A stretch of 64,000 bases of DNA from the IMG/VR virus record IMGVR_UViG_3300020450_000010, positions 60,716 to 124,715 of that record; one strand, 5' to 3'. Below are positions 18,534-25,411 of the stretch, one piece after another; within the stretch, counting starts at the first letter, position 1, and every line of letters starts with the position of its first letter. The position numbers were made by a program, and so were the translations under genes. Under the pieces are notes generated by a model that saw only the letters and a program-made list of their open reading frames with translations, was not told the DNA's origin and ran no database searches. Source of the stretch: a virus.

Positions 18534-20299
18534 TTACATTAAAAGATATAACAATTAAAAATTTTATGAGTGTAGGAAACGTAACACAAGCTGTACGTTT
18601 TACTGACAACGGACTTACACTTGTACTAGGTAATAATTTAGACTTAGGCGGAGACGGTAGTAGAAACGGTACAGGTAAAACTACCATAATTAATGCACTA
18701 AGTTATGCTATATTTGGCAACGCACTTACAAACATACGTAAGGATAATCTTGTAAACAAAACAAATAGTAAACAAATGCTGGTTACTTTGGATTTTGAAG
18801 TAGAAGGAACAAAATATAGGATTGAAAGAGGTAGAAAGCCAAATGTGCTTAAATACTATGTCAACGATCAAAACGTTGATGAAGACGAAGCACAAGGTGA
18901 AAATCGTCAGACTCAAGCACAAATAGAAAAACTGTTTGGTATGAGTCACGACATGTTTAAACACATTGTTGCACTAAACACATACACCGAACCTTTTCTC
19001 AGCATGAGGTCAAATGACCAACGTGCGATAATTGAACAACTATTAGGCATAACTATGCTCAGTGAGAAAGCAGAGGTTCTCAAAGAACAACAAAGGTTGA
19101 CTAGAGATGCAATCAAAGAAGAAGAATATAGAATTAAAGCTATTGAAGAAGCAAATTCCAGAATTGAAAAAAGTATTAGTGATTTGGAAAGAAGGCAGAA
19201 GATCTGGCGAGATAAACAGACGGCTGATGTCGAAAGTATCAAACAACAAATAAACACACTGGAAAAAATTGATATCAAAACTGAACTGAATAATCATGCA
19301 TTACTAAACGATTATTTGGAAAAAAAGAATCTGCGAGATCAAGCTGAAAAGTGGAAGTCAAGTATAGAAGCTGACAATAGAAAACAAGACACACTTATAA
19401 ACAAACTAGAACAAGAAGTTTTATCTTTAAAAGAACACAAATGTCATACTTGTGGACAAGATATACACGATGAAAAACAAGTAACTATTTTGCGTGATAA
19501 AGAAGAACAACTCGGTGATGCACGTAATACAGTTATGACAAACACAGAACAACAAACAGAATGGCAACAAGCAATTGACGAATTAGGAGAGCTTGGTCAA
19601 ATGCCAGTTACACATTACAATACACTACAAGAAGCATTAGAACACCAAAATACTCTCAACAATCTTAACACTGAAGTTAGCAGAACCGAAGGAGAAAATG
19701 ATACATATCAAGAACAAATAGACACACTCAGAGATACCGGCATGCAAGAAGTAGAATGGGATAATATGAATGATCTAAATGTTCTAAAGGATCATCAAGA
19801 CTTTTTGTACAAACTGCTAACAAACAAAGACAGCTTTATTAGAAAACGTATCATTGAACAAAACCTACAATATTTAAACAGTAGACTGGCGTACTATTTG
19901 ACTAAACTAGGATTACCACACGAAGTACAATTCCAGCCTGATCTAACAGTTGAAATTACAGAACTAGGCAGAGATTTGGACTTTGACAATCTAAGCAGAG
20001 GCGAACGCAATAGACTGATACTAGGACTAAGTTGGGCTTTTAGAGATGTATTTGAAAGTATGAACACACCAATTAACTTTTTAGCTATTGACGAACTTAT
20101 TGATAGTGGTATGGATACAAACGGTGTTGACAGTGCATTAAGTGTACTTAAAAAAATTGAACGTGAACGTAACAAAAACATATTTTTAATCTCACACAGA
20201 GATGAACTTGTAGGTCGTGTAAACACAATACTACAAGTAATAAAAGAAGGTGGCTTTACTATGTTCAGTAATGATACGGAATTTGTAGATGCGAAGTAG
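18530..20299 (+). CDS. 46: Recombination nuclease ATPase subunit gp46 (SbcC/Rad50-like)
   Basis: 589 residues, close to T4 gp46 (560). Walker A lies at about residues 45-52 (RNGTGKTT). The flanking coiled-coil arms surround a zinc hook, C305-H-T-C308. Near the C-terminus are the ABC signature LSRGERNRLILGLSWAF and Walker B with FLAIDELIDSGMD, then the ISHRDE switch segment. The arms are shorter than in cellular Rad50, as usual for phage forms. Its ATPase opens and closes the gp47 nuclease site. The next gene starts 11 bases before its stop. Confidence 0.95.
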   Translation: MITLKDITIKNFMSVGNVTQAVRFTDNGLTLVLGNNLDLGGDGSRNGTGKTTIINALSYAIFGNALTNIRKDNLVNKTNSKQMLVTLDFEVEGTKYRIERGRKPNVLKYYVNDQNVDEDEAQGENRQTQAQIEKLFGMSHDMFKHIVALNTYTEPFLSMRSNDQRAIIEQLLGITMLSEKAEVLKEQQRLTRDAIKEEEYRIKAIEEANSRIEKSISDLERRQKIWRDKQTADVESIKQQINTLEKIDIKTELNNHALLNDYLEKKNLRDQAEKWKSSIEADNRKQDTLINKLEQEVLSLKEHKCHTCGQDIHDEKQVTILRDKEEQLGDARNTVMTNTEQQTEWQQAIDELGELGQMPVTHYNTLQEALEHQNTLNNLNTEVSRTEGENDTYQEQIDTLRDTGMQEVEWDNMNDLNVLKDHQDFLYKLLTNKDSFIRKRIIEQNLQYLNSRLAYYLTKLGLPHEVQFQPDLTVEITELGRDLDFDNLSRGERNRLILGLSWAFRDVFESMNTPINFLAIDELIDSGMDTNGVDSALSVLKKIERERNKNIFLISHRDELVGRVNTILQVIKEGGFTMFSNDTEFVDAK

Positions 20300-20507
20300 A
20301 TGGACTATAAAGGGAAACAAAAAAATATTTGAATCTCCAGATGGTGGTAAAACTGTATTTGAAAGAGACATGGGACAACCTCACGATACAAGAAGAAAAC
20401 TTACTACAGGCGAAAAAGTTTACGGTTATCATCCACAAGAATTATTGACTGCAAAAATTTTACCAATTGACATATTTTATAAACTATTTGGAAAAAAACA
20501 TGAATGA
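20289..20507 (+). CDS. Small conserved-type protein, unknown function
   Basis: 72 residues, basic, no membrane segment or known motif. The ATG lies inside the end of gp46 and the stop overlaps the start of the next small gene, so it is part of the gp47-gp46 transcript. It ends in an ILPIDIFYKLFGKK segment that resembles KLPIDIMHTLYPKQ at the end of the next protein; the shared tail may be a common binding motif or a trace of duplication. The first half (RWTIKGNKKIFESPDGGKTV) has the look of a short beta hairpin. Confidence 0.7.
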   Translation: MRSRWTIKGNKKIFESPDGGKTVFERDMGQPHDTRRKLTTGEKVYGYHPQELLTAKILPIDIFYKLFGKKHE

Positions 20508-20769
20508 AGAAGATGATTACATTGTAGGTATGGACGGTTTTAACAACAAAGATTACAAAGGCGATAGTGACTTTCAACATTGGTTAGTACACGAATCACC
20601 ACTTGTTGATGTAAGTGTAAATGCTGATCCTATTACTTTGACAACATCAAGTATAGATAATCACAACTGGCAACAAACCATGAGCACTAAATTGCCAATT
20701 GATATAATGCATACACTATATCCTAAACAAATGAAAGAAGAAGCAGATAATGATTACCTTCCTTTTTGA
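20500..20769 (+). CDS. Small acidic protein, unknown function
   Basis: 89 residues from the ATG at 20500, which overlaps the previous stop; an upstream in-frame TTG start is less likely. Acidic N-terminus (MNEEDDYIVGMDG). It ends with a KLPIDIMHTLYPKQ segment similar to the tail of its neighbour, followed by EEADNDYLPF. Its last 20 bases overlap the phosphomannomutase-like gene. No family is recognised. Position suggests expression with the recombination genes. Confidence 0.65.
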   Translation: MNEEDDYIVGMDGFNNKDYKGDSDFQHWLVHESPLVDVSVNADPITLTTSSIDNHNWQQTMSTKLPIDIMHTLYPKQMKEEADNDYLPF

Positions 20770-21454
20770 TGTAGATGGTACACTAACTGATGCACGTAAA
20801 CCTATTAATGTAGAGTTTGAATACTTTATGAAAGACTTTATAATGCGTGGTAATAAATGTATGATTGTAACTGGCAGTGACAGAGAAAAAACTGTAGAAC
20901 AGATCGGTTTAAGCCTCACTTTACGCTTTGCAAGGGTGTATCATTGTAGCGGAAATCATGTGTTTGAAGACACAAAAGAAGTCAAAAAGAACGACTGGCT
21001 ACTATCAAAAGAACAGCATGAATTCTTAGAACAATACTTGCATAAGATAAATTATAACGAAATGACAGGCAATCATATTGAACAACGCACAGGCACTGCT
21101 AATTTTAGTATCGTGGGAAGAAATGCTGATTGGAATCAACGTGCAAGATATGCACTTTGGGATAGTATAAACAAAGGTAGAGAAACTGTTGCTATGTACT
21201 ACAACCAAGAATTCAAAGACAGTGTAGCACAAGTAGCAGGTGAAACAAGTATTGACATTTTTCCAGTAGGATGTGACAAAAGTCAAGCAATAAAAGAACA
21301 AGAAGGTACAACTATATATTTTGGAGACAATTGTTTTCCAGGCGGTAATGATTTCACAGCCGCACAAGCAAGCACACACTTTTATCAAATTGATAACGGA
21401 TATAAGCAAACTTGGGAAATATTAAAAAATACATATATTTCGGTTGACAAATAA
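20750..21454 (+). CDS. HAD hydrolase of the eukaryotic-type phosphomannomutase family
   Basis: 234 residues, near the 245-255 of the family. HAD motif I is D7-V-D9-G-T-L-T; then the family pattern runs through GSDREKTVEQIG, EQRTGTANFSIVGRNAD, GETSIDIFPVGCDKSQAI and YFGDNCFPGGNDFTA, each aligned by eye with human PMM-type phosphomannomutase (for example RNGMLNVSPIGR, SIDVFPDGWDK and PGGNDHEI). That enzyme converts mannose-6-phosphate to mannose-1-phosphate for GDP-mannose. The SIVGR segment keeps the sugar-binding Arg. A phage copy could feed glycosylation of DNA, virion or host surface; no glycosyltransferase is in this window, so the pathway is unknown. The -35 box of the next promoter lies in its last codons. 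Confidence 0.72.
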   Translation: MITFLFDVDGTLTDARKPINVEFEYFMKDFIMRGNKCMIVTGSDREKTVEQIGLSLTLRFARVYHCSGNHVFEDTKEVKKNDWLLSKEQHEFLEQYLHKINYNEMTGNHIEQRTGTANFSIVGRNADWNQRARYALWDSINKGRETVAMYYNQEFKDSVAQVAGETSIDIFPVGCDKSQAIKEQEGTTIYFGDNCFPGGNDFTAAQASTHFYQIDNGYKQTWEILKNTYISVDK

Positions 21455-21473
21455 CAAAAACGGCATATATACT
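21444..21473 (+). promoter_or_regulatory. Sigma70 promoter for the GIY-YIG gene
   Basis: TTGACA at 21444-21449, an 18-base spacer, then TATACT at 21468-21473. It overlaps the end of the phosphomannomutase-like gene and points to the ATG at 21492. The leader would be only about 12 bases, with no strong ribosome-binding site. Confidence 0.75.
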
Positions 21474-21491
21474 AGTTGCTAAACAACACAA

Positions 21492-21920
21492 ATGCAATGG
21501 ACTTATCAAGGCAAAATAGTAGAAGAAATTAGTGAGGAATACATAGGTTTTGTATACCTTATTACCAATCTCACAAACAATAAAAAATATATCGGCAAAA
21601 AGTTAGCAAAATTTAAAGTAACTAAAAAACCCCTCAAAGGCAAAAAGAACAAAAGGCGTTCAACAAAAGAAAGTGATTGGAGAGACTATTGGGGATCCAG
21701 TGACACATTGAATGCAGACGTAGAACACTTAGGCCCAGAAAACTTCACAAGAGAAATACTGTACTACTGCACCAGCAGAGGCGAACTAAGTTATTTAGAA
21801 GCCAAAGAACAGTTTGACCGTGAAGTTCTTAAAACTGATGAATATTACAACGGCATTATAAATGTACGAGTTGGCAGTTCTAAGGCACTTATCGAATCAC
21901 TAAACAGACACCAGTCGTAA
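21492..21920 (+). CDS. GIY-YIG nuclease-like protein
   Basis: 142 residues. The N-terminal pattern GFVYLITNLTNNKKYIGKKL matches the GIY-YIG core (VYLI for GIY, then KYIG), followed by a basic stretch (about residues 40-60) and a segment with WRDYWGSS, LEAKEQFDRE and YYNG as seen in phage SegE-type endonuclease relatives. E103 in LEAKE is a candidate for the metal-binding Glu. Such proteins nick or cut DNA, as homing nucleases or repair enzymes. It stands alone behind its own promoter, and the hairpin-rich noncoding region follows directly. Confidence 0.72.
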   Translation: MQWTYQGKIVEEISEEYIGFVYLITNLTNNKKYIGKKLAKFKVTKKPLKGKKNKRRSTKESDWRDYWGSSDTLNADVEHLGPENFTREILYYCTSRGELSYLEAKEQFDREVLKTDEYYNGIINVRVGSSKALIESLNRHQS

Positions 21921-22297
21921 TATAGCTTCTCAGAAAAAAGCATTGAGATTGTATACAAGCTGTACCGTCGGATCTTGCTCGAAGCAAACGAATCAAATGA
22001 GTGGGCTCTACTGTGCCATTGTAACCCACGGATAGCTCGAAAGTCGTCGTTATGGCTTAGAGTGTTTCTGCGTTTTAAGCAGTATGTAAAGGGGTAAAGC
22101 AAAACCGCCTCTGCCTAGCAATAGGTTTTACTATAACGATGCGTAACTGTAGACGGGGTAATGACCGTTTCGTTTTTTTTGCACTTGGCTGTAACAAGCT
22201 AAGTGCGACTGAAAACAGGGTAATAACGAAATTAATCAAATAAAGAAATATCAAACGAAATGAAATGAGTTTGACGATGAGCTTTAGCTCTTCGATA
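21921..22297 (+). other. Hairpin-rich noncoding region between convergent genes
   Basis: This 377-base stretch has no credible coding frame and appears less AT-rich than its neighbours. Visible stems: TTGCT/AGCAA at 21975-21987, GTGGG/CCCAC at 22001-22029, CTGC/GCAG at 22068-22082, AAAACC/GGTTTT at 22101-22129 with an alternative CCTA-GCAA-TAGG tetraloop at 22114-22125, AGACGG/CCGTTT at 22151-22170, a 10-bp stem with one G-U pair at 22181-22206 (loop GTAACA), and GAGC/GCTC at 22279-22290. None is followed by a T-run typical of a terminator. No tRNA cloverleaf was found. Either strand could encode a structured RNA; the direction is not known. Confidence 0.5.
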
Positions 22298-22546
22298 CTA
22301 TAGTTGAGTTGTTATTTTACCTTTGCGTTGATTCATTTGTTGCTTTTGTTTATCTATGTTTTCTTGTAACATTTCTTTGATCTCTAAGAAATCTCTTATA
22401 GGCATATCTAATAATTCATTTCTACTAAAAGCACCATTAGTATGAATCTGAACATCATTTATCATAGTTCGATAATTTTTGTTTATGTCTTCGTGGCGTT
22501 TAACAAGTTCATCAACTTTTGCTTTGTCATTTTTAGTTAGACTCAA
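22298..22546 (-). CDS. Small helical protein downstream of gp26
   Basis: 82 residues. The frame begins with TTG at 22544-22546, overlapping the gp26 TGA; no ATG lies near this point (the first in-frame ATG is 26 codons later), so TTG is accepted with caution. The protein is mostly helical and charged (KNDKAKVDELVKRHEDINKN, later EIKEMLQENIDKQKQQMNQR), suggesting a coiled-coil assembly factor. T4 encodes hub assembly factors near gp26 (gp51, gp28), so a role in hub assembly is possible, but no homology is visible. Confidence 0.6.
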   Translation of the reverse strand: MSLTKNDKAKVDELVKRHEDINKNYRTMINDVQIHTNGAFSRNELLDMPIRDFLEIKEMLQENIDKQKQQMNQRKGKITTQL

Positions 22547-23382
22547 TTGTTGCTGAAAAAAAAACTTGGATTATAACTTACTGCACCTTTAAAATCTTTT
22601 GCACAATCTCCGTTGCTACAAGTGAAATTAAATTCTCGTTTCATTCCATTGCCATTTAGTTTGGCTTGTTCTTGTTCAAGTTTAGACACAGTGTTTAAAT
22701 CAACACTGGATAACCAATCCAGTATATGCTGTGGTTCTGTAACTTTGTTTCCGTCTGGAGTTTGAATATACTCAATTCCGTCTTGAACACTTGCTAATCT
22801 ATATGCGGCAATGTTTTCTACAAGTTGTTTAAATGTGGTTTTTAATTCTTCGTTTGCTCTTTCCTCACTTACACTTATTGCTTGTAAAATTGAATTGGAT
22901 GCAATTTTTTGAACATTCAATGCATTAACAGCAAACAGTGTATTTGGTTTTAAACTAATAGTAAGTTCTTGCATTTCAACTAGCACGGGACTGGAGTTGT
23001 CTTTAATTTGACTGAGTACACTAGGTAAGTCTATCTCAAATTCACTCATTCTTTCACAATGAGTACATCTGCTTTCTACATTCATTTTTTTATCATATGT
23101 GGCGGCTCTACTTGCCAATAGTATTACATCAATGTCTGGTAGTGCTAGTTCTTTTGGATTTGGTATGTCTGGGGCAACACTTGCCACCATATCAAATAAT
23201 GCTTCTCCATTGTACAGTGTATCAGGGATATTCAATTTCATTTCATCAGCAATAGTCATAGGTTTTATACCTATTTCGTCTTCTGCTGTAAGATTTGGTT
23301 TTTGCTTCATCCAATTACCTTTGGTTGGTAATTTAACAAAGATTTCTTTATTCCTATAATAGTCTTGTAACGGATTGTTCAT
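22543..23382 (-). CDS. 26: Baseplate hub protein gp26-like
   Basis: 279 residues. The pattern KLPTKGNW, then GIKPMTIADEMKLNIPDTLY with NGEALFDMVA, then LPDIDVILLASRAATYDKK, is that of the T4 gp26 baseplate family (hub assembly). The family's Cys pairs are present: CTHC near residue 107 and CSNGDC near residue 262, which could bind zinc. It is longer than T4 gp26 (208). It is encoded apart from the main baseplate operon, on the minus strand, next to the probable tape measure gene, and has its own late promoter at 23413-23420. Confidence 0.85.
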   Translation of the reverse strand: MNNPLQDYYRNKEIFVKLPTKGNWMKQKPNLTAEDEIGIKPMTIADEMKLNIPDTLYNGEALFDMVASVAPDIPNPKELALPDIDVILLASRAATYDKKMNVESRCTHCERMSEFEIDLPSVLSQIKDNSSPVLVEMQELTISLKPNTLFAVNALNVQKIASNSILQAISVSEERANEELKTTFKQLVENIAAYRLASVQDGIEYIQTPDGNKVTEPQHILDWLSSVDLNTVSKLEQEQAKLNGNGMKREFNFTCSNGDCAKDFKGAVSYNPSFFFSNN

Positions 23383-23390
23383 TTTTCGCC

Positions 23391-23398
23391 TATAAATA
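23391..23398 (+). promoter_or_regulatory. Late promoter for the tape measure-portal block
   Basis: TATAAATA on the plus strand, 40 bases before the ATG at 23439. It lies to the left of the opposing promoter for gp26, so the two transcripts cross over a region of about 25 bases. Confidence 0.75.
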
Positions 23399-23412
23399 AC
23401 TGTATATAAAAG

Positions 23413-23420
23413 TATTTATC
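23413..23420 (-). promoter_or_regulatory. Late promoter for gp26
   Basis: The minus strand reads GATAAATA, one base from the T4 late consensus, 30 bases before the gp26 ATG at 23382. It overlaps in reach with the plus-strand TATAAATA at 23391-23398. Confidence 0.65.
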
Positions 23421-23438
23421 TAATTAAGTGAGCAGTTA

Positions 23439-25361
23439 ATGGCATCTATTGATATACCAAATTTAGGCACTGTTACAGTGAACGACCTTGCGACTGAAGA
23501 AACAGCAGATAATATTTTAAAAACACAAAGACAAATTTTAGCAACAATGACAGGTGTCAAAGAAGAAGACAGCCAAGGTAATGTCACACTTGCACAAATA
23601 CTCAGAGAACAGAAAAAAGATGGTATAGATTCCAAAACAATCAAACAGCAAATGGGCAAATATATTAAAGAAACGCCCAATGCAGTAATGAAGGGATTTG
23701 AAACCATTGGTAATAAAAAGATTACTGATGTAATTACACAGACCATGAGTCGGCTTGGTGCACCTGCGGCAGTTAGTACAGCGTTTGGTATGGCTAATCA
23801 AGCGGCAGAAGAACTTGGCGAAGTAATGAGATTGAGTGGAAGATTTGGTGTTGATTTCACTTCTGAATTAGCAATGATGAATGCTAGAACCAGTGAAGTT
23901 GGTTTAACCTTAGGTGAGTTTACAAAAATGGTAGGACAAGACTCATTAGCTATGCGTGAATTTGGAGATGGTGTACAAAATGGTTCAATGCGATTTTTAA
24001 AGCTAGTAGAAAATTTTCAAGCCGCGGCTGAGCCTTTTGGAAACTTTGGTATGAAGACACAAGAAGCGGCAGAATTTATGGCTAAAGAATTAGAAATAAG
24101 ACGAAAGACCATGGACACTGATTCTTTTAGAGCAATGAATGAACAAGCACTTGCAGAGTCGATGGCAGAAAATATAAAACAACAAGAAGCTATGGCAAGG
24201 GTAACAGGACAAGATGTAAGATCTAGATTACAAGCACAAATGGAAATGCGTAACAGTGCAATTGCACAAAGTTTCTTATCTGAACAAACAGGTGATACTC
24301 AAGAAAGATTCAAACAACTTGCTTCAGCATTGAGTACAATACCAGGTGGTAAACAATTAGGTGAAGCTATCGTAAATGGTATTGCAACTGATTTGCCTGC
24401 TAACGCATTCGCTCCGGAACTAATTGCACGTTTGGGTAGTAATGCAGATAAACTTATAAGTTTTGTAATGGGCAACATAGAAGGCGGAATGGATTCAGCT
24501 CAGTTTGGTACTGAAGTACAACAACTAGTGCAAGATCTCAGAGGACCAGCGGCACAAAATGCAAACGTTTTAAGAACACAAGCGGCACTAGGTGATAGTA
24601 CTGCTTTGACTATACTTACATTTCAAGAAGGACTTGCAGATATTGATGATGTAGCAGGTAAAGTTGCTGAAAGTTTAGAAAAATTAAATGAAGAAGCAGG
24701 TACAACAACAGGCACAGCTAGAGGATTGTCAGCAGAACTACAAAAGACTCAAGCAATTATAAATGCTCGTTTGCTTGATGTAGCAAGAGGAATTGGACGG
24801 GGTGCTACAGGAGATGAAAATTTAGGTACAGTAGACGCATTAATGGCAATTCAAAAAATGACTCAAGAGTTTGGTTCTACTGAATTTGCTGAAACTTTTG
24901 CAAAAGGTGTAGGAACAGCATTGGGTAGTTTTGCAATTGAACCATTTGTTAATGTAGCTAAAGGTCAAATGGAACTTAGTGATAAACTTTTCTTTGCTGG
25001 TCTAGGTGCTTTTGCAGTAGGAAGAAACAACTTGGGAATGGGGTTGATGGCCTTACAAGGAACTGAAACGGTAATGGATACATTTGCTAGTTTTGGAGAT
25101 GAAACAAGTGCGGAACAAGAAAGAGCAAATAGAGAAGGAATTAGTGTACAGCAATTAAGAGAGAGGGAAGCAGAGAGATTAGGAGTAAGCAATACAGGAC
25201 AAATGCTCTTACAGAAGTTTGGCGCTATACTAGGATCTGAGGAAAATCCAACTAACATGAAATTTAACAAACAAGGTTTGGATGAATTTGTAGGTGCATT
25301 AACTACTGCAATAAAAGAAAAAGTAGATGCATATACAAACAATCAAAATCCGGGTCCATAA
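23439..25361 (+). CDS. Probable tail tape measure protein (gp29 role)
   Basis: 640 residues, alanine- and glutamine-rich and mainly helical, without an enzymatic motif. Residues about 110-135 and 500-545 contain hydrophobic helices (for example KLFFAGLGAFAVGRNNLGMG) such as tape measure proteins use at membranes. The N-terminus MASIDIPNLGTVTVNDLATE is followed by long helix-prone stretches. T4 gp29 has 590 residues. At roughly 1.5 angstrom per residue, 640 residues would set a tail near 95 nm, reasonable for this group. The neighbours are gp26 (upstream, opposite strand) and the portal gene (downstream). The call rests on length, composition and place, not on a recognised motif. Confidence 0.5.
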   Translation: MASIDIPNLGTVTVNDLATEETADNILKTQRQILATMTGVKEEDSQGNVTLAQILREQKKDGIDSKTIKQQMGKYIKETPNAVMKGFETIGNKKITDVITQTMSRLGAPAAVSTAFGMANQAAEELGEVMRLSGRFGVDFTSELAMMNARTSEVGLTLGEFTKMVGQDSLAMREFGDGVQNGSMRFLKLVENFQAAAEPFGNFGMKTQEAAEFMAKELEIRRKTMDTDSFRAMNEQALAESMAENIKQQEAMARVTGQDVRSRLQAQMEMRNSAIAQSFLSEQTGDTQERFKQLASALSTIPGGKQLGEAIVNGIATDLPANAFAPELIARLGSNADKLISFVMGNIEGGMDSAQFGTEVQQLVQDLRGPAAQNANVLRTQAALGDSTALTILTFQEGLADIDDVAGKVAESLEKLNEEAGTTTGTARGLSAELQKTQAIINARLLDVARGIGRGATGDENLGTVDALMAIQKMTQEFGSTEFAETFAKGVGTALGSFAIEPFVNVAKGQMELSDKLFFAGLGAFAVGRNNLGMGLMALQGTETVMDTFASFGDETSAEQERANREGISVQQLREREAERLGVSNTGQMLLQKFGAILGSEENPTNMKFNKQGLDEFVGALTTAIKEKVDAYTNNQNPGP

Positions 25362-25366
25362 TTAGG

Positions 25367-25394
25367 TTGACAAAAGCAATAAATATACTATAAT
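25367..25394 (+). promoter_or_regulatory. Consensus sigma70 promoter overlapping a late promoter, before the portal gene
   Basis: TTGACA at 25367-25372, a 16-base spacer and TATAAT at 25389-25394 match both host boxes exactly. The spacer contains AATAAATA (25378-25385), a late-promoter variant. The portal ATG follows at 25412 with AAAGAG as ribosome-binding site. The portal and head block could thus be transcribed both early by the host sigma and late by gp55. Confidence 0.75.
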
Positions 25395-25411
25395 AGAATA
25401 AAGAGATTCAT

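Noticed and set aside
20467-20495. TTGACA inside the small gene at 20289 as a promoter for the next gene
   Set aside because: No -10 element at a workable distance; the sequence encodes the conserved-looking LPIDI motif.
22181-22206. 10-bp hairpin as an intrinsic terminator
   Set aside because: No T-run follows the stem on either strand; the T-run at 22173-22180 precedes it on the plus strand and reads as A on the minus strand.
21921-22297. tRNA or tmRNA in the noncoding region
   Set aside because: No T-loop, CCA-type end, anticodon arm or tag-like reading frame ending in Ala codons could be fitted on either strand.
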